Assembly: GCA_010093685.1 (NCBI GenBank)
Contig: MU006232.1
Coordinates: 583,427-647,426, forward strand
DNA: 64,000 nucleotides
Direction of reading: 5' to 3'
DNA from: Ophiobolus disseminans
Taxonomy: Eukaryota; Ascomycota; Dothideomycetes; Pleosporales; Phaeosphaeriaceae
Shown: one piece after another, positions 1 through 8,964 of the stretch
How the letters are laid out: the number at the start of each line of letters is the position of its first letter
Position numbering within the stretch: the stretch's first letter is position 1
The notes under the pieces: generated by a model
Database searches by the model: none
What the model saw: only the letters and a program-made list of their open reading frames with translations
What the model was told of the DNA's origin: nothing
Made by a program: the position numbers and the translations under genes

Positions 1-358
1 AGTGTTGCGATTTGTATGTCTGAGAAGGGCGACGAAGGGGTGCTTTTGTTGGAGAGCCAGCTCTGGAAGAGGTCTTCTACTTGGCTGGAGCGTTGGATGA
101 ATGCGGTGTTGCATTTTGGGCATTTGCGCTGCGAGATGTAGAGGGCGAAATCGGTGTAAGTTTCGAACAATGTGGGTGCTGGAGCGTCGGGGTAGTGGGT
201 AGGTTCTGGGTTGCTGCTGCTCGAGACAAATGTATGGTTGTGCTGGTTAGATATGGTAAGTTTGCAGTGGTTGCGAGGTTAGCTCCGAGATGTAGGCGCA
301 AAAGAGACGGAGTAGATGCATCCTGATCGTTTAGAAGATTCCTCGCTGTCAAAGACAT
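1..358 (-). CDS. possible 5' part of a gene running off the left edge
   Basis: On the minus strand an ATG at 358 opens a frame to about position 77. A second frame stays open to base 1 and contains a CPKC (C-x2-C) motif near 100-115, followed by a helical-looking stretch. A short intron might join the two, but I could not find a convincing donor/acceptor pair that keeps the frame. What can be seen is a possible zinc-binding CxxC in a protein truncated by the window edge. I do not recognise the family, and the segment could also be non-coding. Confidence 0.22.
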
Positions 359-883
359 AACATCACATCAGCCACGTTGAAGACACAAATGTTTTTGAAG
401 TAGTTATTATCAATCGCAGATTTTGTGCTATGTGACATTCGTGACATGCGCAGTATCCGCCATCTTCCATGCAAGTATTCACAAACGCCAATATCAAACG
501 CGGACCGTTATCGTGTGCAGTCATCCGTCGTTCATCCGTGGGTATCCATTTTCAACCCATCCAAGTATGTGACAGTATCCAAGAAACGCAATCAGAAAAC
601 GCGACAAGCAACACCTTCAACCCAACCCTTCACCTGGCAATCTTGCATTCCCAAGGGGTGCCGTGCCCTTGCGGGAGGCGACGCGCAATGGGAACACTCA
701 AGCCGCGATGAAAGGGAGGGGATGGCGTACGAATGTCGCGTACAAGAGAAGAGAATAAAAACACCTTTGACACCTGAAATTCCATGATCGCCCTCGCCGA
801 TCCATGCATGTTGTATAAACTCCGAAATATCAAAACACCACCCTACTCAAACGCCGCCGTAAAGACACCAGGGAGGGACATGC
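359..883. other. intergenic, nothing recognised
   Basis: This lies between the possible left-edge gene and the stop codon of the BRCT gene. Open frames here are short, overlap one another on both strands and show no family resemblance. It probably holds the 3' untranslated region of the BRCT gene and the promoter of the left-edge gene. Confidence 0.5.
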
Positions 884-3613
884 CTACGTGAAGAGACGCG
901 GCTTCTTGGGCGGAGCCGACATGGACAGACCCAGCGACGAAGTGTCAAGCGACCGCTTCTTGCCCTCGGAGAGAGGTTGGCGGGCGGAAAGTCCAAACAG
1001 GTTCGACCTTGATGGCGTCTTCATGGCAGACCTGCTAAGCAAATAGGAAGACTTCTTGGTTGGGCATGTACGAGGACTGCGGGCACCAAGGAAAACGTCG
1101 GTCTGCGAGACGTCATTCTCCTTGTCCTCATCCATGGTAAAGGAGCGATCGATCTCGGAGCTGGTGGGTGTGGTGGGGATGCTTCCGCACTGCGACGAAG
1201 TTGGTAGGGCGTACTTGGAAGGCGTGCGCGCTGGCGTCGCTGGGTTTATCTTCGCAGGAGACTTGGGCATAGCTCGAGCAAGGTCAACGAGATAACTCGA
1301 CTCGTCCACGCGTCTCTTTTCTTCCTCGCACTTCAGGACCCAGCCAATGTTAACGCACTTGATGGCACCCTTGCTCGCAACGACCTTCTCCAGAGTCGAT
1401 ATGCTGCCCTCCTTGAAAAGAACATGAGTGATACCGTCGACAAACTGCTGCGCTATGGTTGCGCCGAGGTCTTCGAGGTAACTGGTGAAGACGAAGTTGT
1501 TTGGCTTGCCGTGGGATGTAACGTCGACAAAGACTGTCACGCCACGGAGTGGGCTGCCCTCGCACAGGAACATGTTGCTCTGATTTGCGTCCTCTTCGTT
1601 GAACGTGACTGCCTTCTTGGGTGTCTTAGCGTTGAGCTTCTGGGGCGAGCGCAACGCGGACTTCTTGGGTGATGCGGGCTCTGGGGTCGGTAGAGGCGCG
1701 CTGAGCTGCATTGGCGCGAACTGCAACTTTGGGACTGGCTCAATACCGAAGGTCTCCTGACGAGCTGGGGGCTTGAGTTGTGAGGAAGAGAACCCAGATG
1801 GATCTTCTGATGGAGCAAAGTCATCTACGTCAGGGTTGAGAGGCTCGAAGGTGGCACGAGAACCCTTCAAGAAGTCAATGTCTGAGAGGCGAACACCCTT
1901 CCTGACAGGCTCAGCAACGTGTGCTTCGGAGTCAACTTCCATCGAGTCACCGTCGGTAAACTCGCTAGTTTCTGTGGATAGAAAAGACTGCTCGGGCGAG
2001 TTGGCGAAACGACCTGGTGATGGCGACTGTTTCTTGACTGAAGCAGTGATCTCCTCCTGGAGTGCAGCTTCGAGTGCGATGGCAGGGGTGTTAGGGTAGC
2101 TCGGAAGCTCACCGAATGCCTTCTGGTTGGTAGTGGGGGTCTGAGGAGCCTCAGAAAGCTCACTGGGTGCCTCCCGTGTGATGACGGGCGTCAAGGCATA
2201 CAGTGGAGTACCAGAGCAGTCAGGGCCAAGTTCGCTCATGCCGATGGTAGTCGGTGTCGTGGCGGCGTGGGGGGCAGGTGTATTCGGTCCCTCAAAAGGC
2301 AGCTCCGCCAGGACCCTCCTTGAACTTGACGGTGTTTGGATGCGTGCAGGTGTCTGAGGGCCGGGACTTGAGAGAACTCGAGGCTCGGAAGTGCTGGCTA
2401 TGTCGGTGCCGGGCGCAGCTAGGCGAACGCGCTTCTCATCGGCGAACAGTGAGTTGTCATCGACATCCGTTATGAAGCTAGCAACAATGGGAGTTGAGGC
2501 GTGCTTCTCATCAAGAGTCTGTGCAGTCATGTCCTCCTTGTCCCAGAACATAGAGTCCTCTAGGAAGGAGCCATCGTTGATCATCGGATGGACGTTGGGG
2601 CTGAGAGCCTTGACCTGCTCAGCAGTGTTGACCGTGTTGGTGCTTGGAGTAGCGTCATGTACGGGAGTCTCGACACCGTTGGCGTTGGTCACAACGACAC
2701 GAACGGGAGTGTGGGCGTTCTTGGAGTCGGCAGGCTCGTCGTCGTCCTTGGCAGTCAACGAGGTAGCGTCATGGACGGGAGTCTCGACACCGTTGGCGTT
2801 GGTCACGACGACGCGAACGGGAGTCTGGGTGTCCTTGGAGTCAGCGGGCTCCTCGTCATACTCGTTGACATCCTCCATGATCTCGTCTTCCTTGGCAATC
2901 GCCGGGGTAGCGTCATGTACGGAAGTCTCGACATCGTTGGCGTTGGTCTCAATGAGGCGAACTGGGGTGTGGGTCTCCTTGAAGTCGACGGTCTTGTTGA
3001 CATCCTCGGACACATCCTGCATGCCCTCGTCGTCCTGGGCAATCAACGGCACAACGGGAGCCTGCTTCGGGGCGGGCGTCTCTGGGTATCCTGGCAGCTC
3101 GGTAAGCGCGGCCTTCACTGAGATGGGCGCCTTGATGTGCGCCGGTGTCGTGGGGTGGTTAGGGAACTCGGCGAAGGGCTCCTCGACGGCTGGTGCGGGC
3201 TGCGCCTTTGCGACGGCAGCCGCTGCCTTCCTCGCAGGCTTGCGCGCCGGCTTCTTGAGCGGCGACTCTTGAGGAGCCGCGGCGGCGGCGCGACTGCGCG
3301 TGGCCCTGGTGGTGGGCGCGGGTGGTGCTGGCTTTGGTGCGGCTTTGCGCGCACGAGGTGCCGCCTTTGCGGGCTTGATGGGCTCGGCAGGCTCGACGGC
3401 AGCAGCCTTGCTGCGCGTAGCCCTCTTCGCCGGCGGTGGTGGAGCGTCAGGCTCCGACGCCGCCTTCCTCTTCACCGCCGCCGTCTTGGGCTGTGGTGCA
3501 GCTTTTGCGGCTGCCGCCGTCTTCTTGCCGTTGCGCTTGGGTGGCGCGTTGAGCGTGGTTGGTGCGGGCGCAGACTCCGCGCCCGTCTTCGCACCGCGAC
3601 GTGTGATGGCCAT
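884..3613 (-). CDS. BRCT-domain nuclear protein with a repetitive TP-rich body
   Basis: Single exon of 909 residues. The frame is open up to 3697 but begins there with TTG. The first ATG is at 3613 and gives MAITRRGAK, so I use it. The first ~170 residues are Ala/Pro/Lys/Arg-rich with repeated RATRS and PARKPA motifs, typical of a basic nuclear or DNA-binding tail. The middle is acidic and disordered and carries three diverged tandem copies of a TPVR...TNAN...HDAT unit, plus several LPxYPxTPA-like motifs. Roughly residues 685-770 form one BRCT domain (GVTVFVDVT, then a THVLFKEG strand, ending in the conserved Trp of GWVLKCEEE). BRCT domains bind phosphopeptides and are typical of DNA-damage and chromosome proteins. 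The many TP sites suggest CDK-type phosphorylation (inference). No named orthologue is assigned. Confidence 0.85.
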   Translation of the reverse strand: MAITRRGAKTGAESAPAPTTLNAPPKRNGKKTAAAAKAAPQPKTAAVKRKAASEPDAPPPPAKRATRSKAAAVEPAEPIKPAKAAPRARKAAPKPAPPAPTTRATRSRAAAAAPQESPLKKPARKPARKAAAAVAKAQPAPAVEEPFAEFPNHPTTPAHIKAPISVKAALTELPGYPETPAPKQAPVVPLIAQDDEGMQDVSEDVNKTVDFKETHTPVRLIETNANDVETSVHDATPAIAKEDEIMEDVNEYDEEPADSKDTQTPVRVVVTNANGVETPVHDATSLTAKDDDEPADSKNAHTPVRVVVTNANGVETPVHDATPSTNTVNTAEQVKALSPNVHPMINDGSFLEDSMFWDKEDMTAQTLDEKHASTPIVASFITDVDDNSLFADEKRVRLAAPGTDIASTSEPRVLSSPGPQTPARIQTPSSSRRVLAELPFEGPNTPAPHAATTPTTIGMSELGPDCSGTPLYALTPVITREAPSELSEAPQTPTTNQKAFGELPSYPNTPAIALEAALQEEITASVKKQSPSPGRFANSPEQSFLSTETSEFTDGDSMEVDSEAHVAEPVRKGVRLSDIDFLKGSRATFEPLNPDVDDFAPSEDPSGFSSSQLKPPARQETFGIEPVPKLQFAPMQLSAPLPTPEPASPKKSALRSPQKLNAKTPKKAVTFNEEDANQSNMFLCEGSPLRGVTVFVDVTSHGKPNNFVFTSYLEDLGATIAQQFVDGITHVLFKEGSISTLEKVVASKGAIKCVNIGWVLKCEEEKRRVDESSYLVDLARAMPKSPAKINPATPARTPSKYALPTSSQCGSIPTTPTSSEIDRSFTMDEDKENDVSQTDVFLGARSPRTCPTKKSSYLLSRSAMKTPSRSNLFGLSARQPLSEGKKRSLDTSSLGLSMSAPPKKPRLFT
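2640..3000 (-). repeat. three diverged tandem repeats inside the BRCT gene
   Basis: The sequence agcgtcatg recurs at about 2651, 2765 and 2909. Each copy is followed by nearly identical text encoding TPVR(V/L)..TNAN.VET.VHDAT. The spacings are about 114 and 144 bases, both multiples of three, so the repeat expands in frame. The two leftward copies are the most similar at base level. Confidence 0.85.
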
Positions 3614-4029
3614 GATGATACTCGATGTTTGTCGAATTTGGGTTGTGTCGTGGTTGAAGATGTCGAAGTCACGATGGTGGTGCGAATTTGTTGTCAAAGC
3701 GCGATCCGGTTACATAATTGTTGCTATGGCAACAATCCAACTTCAACGTTTGGACCCTGAAACAAGCCCAGTTTCCTAGCAACCCAATGGCGAATGAGAT
3801 GGAAGCTACACCAAGAATTAGCCACTTTGTACAGCTTGTCCAGCAGTGTCTCAAGGCGTGTGTCGAAGTAGCAGATGATGGTTATGTACAGGGCTGGAGG
3901 CTTCCAGTAGACTTTACTTTGTGGAATATCGACATGACAACGCGTTGAGGATACACAGCTCGAACTATCGTGATTTAATCATCATGCAGGCTGGAGGCAC
4001 TCAACGTATAATGATACCTCAAACCTGTC
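3614..4029. promoter_or_regulatory. upstream region of the BRCT gene with one ACGCGT motif
   Basis: These 416 bases separate the BRCT start codon from the WDR6 stop codon. ACGCGT, the MCB core bound by MBF (Mbp1-Swi6) in ascomycetes, is at 3940-3945, 327 bases upstream of the BRCT ATG. A DNA-damage or cell-cycle gene would be a sensible MBF target. A six-base motif is expected by chance about every 4 kb, so this is only suggestive. No gene is seen here. Confidence 0.3.
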
Positions 4030-7000
4030 CTAAGCTGTTCCATCCCATTCGACTCGGACCACCTCCATACCCACACCGCACAGCAGCACTCTTGCAACTG
4101 GTCTATCCTCTGCTGCATCCAACACAGCCATGCTAGAAACATCGGCTACACTCGTCTTGACCCTGCCGAGCCGTGATACTGACACGATGTCTGCTCCGTA
4201 TAAAGATGTTGCTGGGAGAGTTCCGTTGCCTTGCTCGTGAATTTTTGCTTCCCAGATCCTGATCCACTGATCGTTGCCTGACGTGAGGACGTAGATTCCC
4301 TGCTTATGTGATATGATGGCGCAAGCCGTGACAGCTGAGGCATGAGTACGGTTCAGAAGTACTGGAGGGGCGGTATATGCCATTTCTGATGAAGATGTGG
4401 ACCTTGTGCTGTCTGTGAGCAGGATTGCTAGACTGCCATCATCGCCACCGGAAACGATTAGCTGGGTGGAGTCGTTCAATTGGTGTGAGGCCATGGATTT
4501 TGATGAGCTTTGATGGATTCGGACGGGTTGCTGCCAGCTCAGCGTCGAAGCTGACCTTGCCGAGTCTGTGGAGAGTCGTATGGCTTCGGAAGAAAGTGAC
4601 CAAACAGCGGTGTGGCCGTCAGTCCCTACGGTCAGGAGACGTTCTGGTGAGACGAAGAGACATTGTGTCAGGCAAGATGTAAAGTAGAGGCCCTTGGCAA
4701 GTGGCTGCCATCTGACAGCGGCTGCGGGATTGTACCGGTAGACCTTCAATCATGTTAGAACACACAAGAGGCTGATGGTGTGAGTTCATACCTTGATGTT
4801 GGAGTCTGAGAAGACCATGGCAATGTCATATCCAAGGTTGCGCCGCGTCACATCGAATGACATGATCCGTGCGTCGGCATGCTCGCTCTCGGGGGCGTAG
4901 GTGAACTCACAGACGACGCCTATGCTGACAGCAGATGCCACCTGCCTTACCCTCCAGATGTAAAACTCCTCGCATCCTCCACTGCTGAAAAGGTACTCGC
5001 CATTCGCCGACCATTGTAGGTGCTGGATACCCGTGGTGTGCTTTCGTAACGTCCTCCGGAAAAGCAGTTCACCGTCGATGTACTCAAAGAGCTTGATATC
5101 AGTATCCTCGGCACCAGTGGCGATTAGACGGTGAGATGGCCCATGCGACACGGCCACGGCTTTGATCTCACGACCATGCCCACCAGGCCTCACGACGCTG
5201 TGATTTGGTTCTGTTTGGCTGCAAACATGCATGCTTGAAGCACGTGTCCACACTATTGATCCTCCATCCTGCGAAATAGAGCCAGGCTGAAACGCCCAAC
5301 TCCTATGTGCACCTCCAGTCTCAATGCCCATGACCTCCTCTTCGTTGGTGACGTTGTACAACACCCACTTCTTGCTCGAAAAGCCGTGAACAAGCAAATG
5401 GCCCTGGCTAAAGTAGCATCCCTCAAGGTTCGGTCCAATCGGTAGTGTCAGGCTGTGGACGAGCTCGACCGAGTTTGCATGCGAGTCGACATGATGTATT
5501 ACAAGACAACCGTCCCTTCCAACAGATGTGAGATGGCCTGGTGAATCATGTGAAGACGATGATTCCCATGCGAGAGCGGTGACTGTTTCGTCTCCGTGGA
5601 TTTTCTCCATTACTCGGAACAAAGTTGCACTCTCGCTAGGTTCTGGCTGGTCTTGTGCAATGCTGTACACAGCCACAGACCCACGTCGGAATCCAAGGTA
5701 GAGAAATCGAGTGTCAGCATCTACGGCAAGTGCCATACTGGTGATGACAGAGCCAGTCAAGACCTCCGAGATTGGAACCATGATAGTGCGGATAATGTGA
5801 GGTTGTGGGTTTGCCGCAATGTCAACGTACAAGAGCTGTGCTTCTTTCTGTCCCATGATTGTAATTAGCAGTGCTACGACCTTATGATCGTTCGGCTGAG
5901 AGACAGGAGCAGCAAACATCTCTCCAATTTTCCCTTTCATGAAGCCAAACTTTGACCAGGTGGCGGATGTCTTAAAGTACATGTAAAGAGTGCCCTTCGA
6001 TCCAGCAACAAATGCCACACCATATGTAGGTTCGCTAGTGCAAATTGAGTATCCGGAGAGGTCTTCTGCCTGGTCTACTAATACTGAAGTGGAGAGACCT
6101 CGTGATGCATGAGGTGCTGACCGTTCTTGCGTTGATCCCACAAAGACATTGCCGGAATTGGTAGTGAGGAGAAACGAACTTCCATCAAGGAAGCAATAGC
6201 TTCTGAAGAATTCAGCCTTTTTCGAAGACTTGTGGGTATGCTGCGAAGCTTCAGAAATGGGAAGTGCGTTGCTGACTTGTGCTAGGGACAAGATATCAGG
6301 CACTGTGTACTCATACACTATGCTTTGCTGCGCTAGTTCGGAGTTGCGGGCAAGTGGGTGCATGGTAATCTTAGCGTCTGCAGCACCGCAGATGACCCGC
6401 TGCTTTTCAATGGTATCTCCATGAATAGTGCTCGACCAGATGTTCTTACCACTGTGGTGGGCTGCGCAGTCCTGTTGGAGCAACTTGTACGGCAATGCCG
6501 CGTCCTTATCGATGTTTACGAGTAGTTTCCACGTCCGAGAGGATGCATCCTCTCCAGTCGACAACAGGAGAAGTGCCCCTTCGCACAGTGTCGATTCTAT
6601 AAATCGTACCGTCCAAACGCGAGACATGTGACCCCAGCCGATTGCGAGACACTCGGAGCTTGAGAATGGATTGGGATCAAAAGATGCGTTGCTGAAGCCA
6701 GTGTGCCGTGTTCTCTCCGGGTTTGTAATTTGATCAGGTCTTGTATGACTGGCTTTGACTGCAACGTCTGAGACGTCCCATATCCGAATTGTCCTGTCAT
6801 CGCTACAGCTTGCAATGATGCGTTTTAAATTTTGACAGCAATCAGAAGAGAGTTCTCTTGATATGCGAATTCCAAAAATGGAGCCCTCGTGACCCAGAAA
6901 TATACGATGGATGCAAGAAGAGGAGCCGGTGAGTGGGTCCCGGCTCCAAGACCAATACATGATCTCTCCGAATGCTGTTCCTGCGGCCACCAGCACGCAG

Positions 7001-7642
7001 TCGTTGGACTCCCAAAATACATGAGCTGAATACAGGATAGACCGAGAGCTCGTGGTTAGTTCTGAAAGGGTGAGCGTGAAGACACTGCAAGCAAAGGTCA
7101 GCTTCCAGTGATAGCCGGGGCAAAGCAAATGGGGCTGGATAGGTACTTTTGAGTGCCGGCATGCCTATCTCGACGCTCTATGGTGACCTGCAAAAGGGCA
7201 TTATGAGCCGTCACAGCGACACATGTACCCTTCTCGTACTCGGTCTGATCCTCGAGGCTACTTAGACACGGAGCTAGGTCAAGGATCCAGTCTGAGGCCT
7301 TGACGACATCTGATAGACACACATGCAGGCGCTCGTCTTGCAGATGGACTTGAACAGCTCGAATGAGTGGACCGCCCCATATTATGAAGTTGATCACACC
7401 ACCGTGTTCCTCGGAGTACACCGAGATGCCATGCACAGTCTGAGCCTTGAAAACGCGTTTCGACGCGATATATCGCGAATCTCTGGCGTGATGGAAACGT
7501 AGAAAAGGGCCTTCTGCAGCGACAAGCAGGGCGCCACAGGAGGCCAATTCCGTCACTGGAACACGAGTGCATTCATGCTGCACTGCTTAGTTACGGCTTA
7601 GGAGGATGTGGCAAAATAACTCACTTGGAGGATTGGTGGCAT
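4030..7642 (-). CDS. WDR6/Rtt10-like WD40 protein, tRNA 2'-O-methyltransferase partner
   Basis: Four exons: 7642-7625, 7577-7147, 7084-4792 and 4743-4030, giving 1151 residues. Introns are 47, 62 and 48 bases with GT-AG ends. The large frame beginning at 7583 opens with GTG. A tiny first exon with ATG at 7642 (MPPILQ), spliced at CAA|GTGAGT, joins in frame to HECTRVPVTEL. WD40 blades run through the protein. The N-terminal FGEIMYWSW...GHEGSIFG region and HEGSIF-type turns are characteristic of the WDR6 family. In yeast Rtt10 (Trm734) and in human WDR6, the protein works with Trm7/FTSJ1 to 2'-O-methylate position 34 of tRNA anticodons in the cytoplasm. It is head to head with the PBDC1 gene. 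Identification is by family pattern. A different WD40 protein is possible but less likely. Confidence 0.85.
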
Positions 7643-7825
7643 TGCGTGGAAAGTTGAAGCACGTTGTCGAATTAGCCAGTTGATGTTGAGTCAGCCCCGC
7701 CTTTGCCTCGCGCGCCGTACAAAAGTCTGGCGGGGTACGGTATGACGAAGCGCCTCGCCCTTGAGAATTTATGTCCTGCGCCAGACCAACTCTCCCTGCG
7801 CACATAATCCCCACGTAGATACAAC
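7643..7825. promoter_or_regulatory. 183-base divergent promoter of WDR6 and PBDC1, with a TGAGTCA site
   Basis: The two ATGs are only 183 bases apart, so both promoters must share this segment. TGAGTCA, the perfect core bound by Gcn4/CpcA-type bZIP factors, lies at 7687-7693. Both flanking genes act in translation, which would fit control by amino-acid status. This is inference from one motif. Confidence 0.4.
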
Positions 7826-8421
7826 ATGTCGCTAAACAACATCAACCCCGAGGAGACCGACAACTCCGAGCAGGTACGTCGCGTCGCGCCTTCCCCTTCG
7901 TTTATCATCGCTAACATTTCACCACCAGATCGAGCAGGCTTTCGCCGTCAAAGGTAGAGCTCATAACCCTATCGCCCTCGGCCGCTAACGATAAGACGCG
8001 CAGTCGTGCAGCACATCGAGACGTACTGGAAGATCCTCGAGAAGGTGCCCGGCTCGAAGCTGCGCCTCACCAAGTTCGACGATGAGATCTACGAGCACTT
8101 CAAGAAGGACTTTCCAGAGTTCGACGCAAAGGCCACAATCGATGAGGATGACATGAAGAGCAAGGAGGGGAAGGAGCGATGGCGCACCTTCATCAACGCC
8201 TACGAGAAGAGGATCGAAGACTACAACTACGGCACCGTCATCCGCACAAACCCAAAGTTCGAGTACGGCGAGGACGAGACGATATTCGCTGTGCGCATGC
8301 AGTTTTATGCCATCGAGATCGCGCGGTGAGTTGCAACCCCAGCTTGGGAAAGTGCGCTTCTGACCAAAACAGCAACCGCGAAGGACTGAACGACTGGGTC
8401 CATGAGAAGGCCCAGTCATAA
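7826..8421 (+). CDS. PBDC1/Ypl225w family protein (eEF1A chaperone)
   Basis: Four exons: 7826-7873, 7929-7953, 8004-8325 and 8373-8421, giving 147 residues. Introns are 55, 50 and 47 bases. The spliced product starts MSLNNINPEETDNSEQ and continues through IEQAFAVK, VVQHIETYWKILE, a LRLTKFDDEIYEHFKKDFP block and a terminal NREGLNDWVHEKAQS. The NPEE...NSE...IE opening and the LRLT..DDEIY.F...FP block mark the PBDC1 (UPF0368) family. The yeast member Ypl225w is reported as a chaperone helping newly made eEF1A to fold. It is a cytosolic, housekeeping protein of the usual length for the family. Exon 2 is only 25 bases. Confidence 0.88.
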
Positions 8422-8964
8422 TGCGAGTGAAGGCTGTAAACACCATGCATTGTCAGCTTCGACCGTCAATTGTCCGTCGCGGACGCGCAGCCCAAGAGTC
8501 TTTGATCAGCCAGCCATACGGTATACTAGGCATGCGATGGGTAGCGGTAGATAGACTGCAATGAGGGGATAGGAATATTGTGGCGTGTGAACCCATGTGA
8601 GTTGCGCACCCAAGTCTTTGGCACACACACACACACCTGTCTGCCCAATACATTGGCCTGATCGTTGGACCGAACGTCATTTGCTCGAGGTCAAGCTGCG
8701 TGAAAATGGCCTTGGGCTGTGTCGCACAAGATCATGCGGCTGGCTGTGGACCCAACTATTTGGATAATGAGAACAATGTTAAGACCGAACAAAGTAGCGG
8801 TTGAAAGCAGTCCATCACAACCTGCTCACAACGCACTAGTCCACACCAGGAAATTCTTTGCTTTCACCTGACTAAATTTTACATTATGGTTTTGCGTCTC
8901 TACTGCAGTCTTCAACTTCAACTCCGTCCACTCTTTTAGCAGCGCGCGACACACCGACGTTGTC
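8422..8964. other. intergenic, 3' of PBDC1 and promoter of the Ste6-like gene
   Basis: 543 bases without a gene. A (CA)n microsatellite of about 15 bases lies at 8622-8636. Both flanking genes point right, so this holds the PBDC1 3' end and the Ste6-like promoter. No perfect TGAAACA pheromone element was noticed. Confidence 0.5.
8622..8636. repeat. (CA)n microsatellite
   Basis: An uninterrupted alternating CA tract of about 15 bases in non-coding DNA between PBDC1 and the ABC transporter. Confidence 0.9.

Noticed and set aside
1302..1310. Further ACGCGT hexamers (also in PIG-M and GH92 coding sequence)
   Set aside because: They lie inside coding exons and occur about as often as chance predicts.
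2391..3272. 293-codon open frame on the plus strand opposite the BRCT gene
   Set aside because: It is the mirror of the repetitive, GC-rich coding sequence on the minus strand and has no domain of its own.
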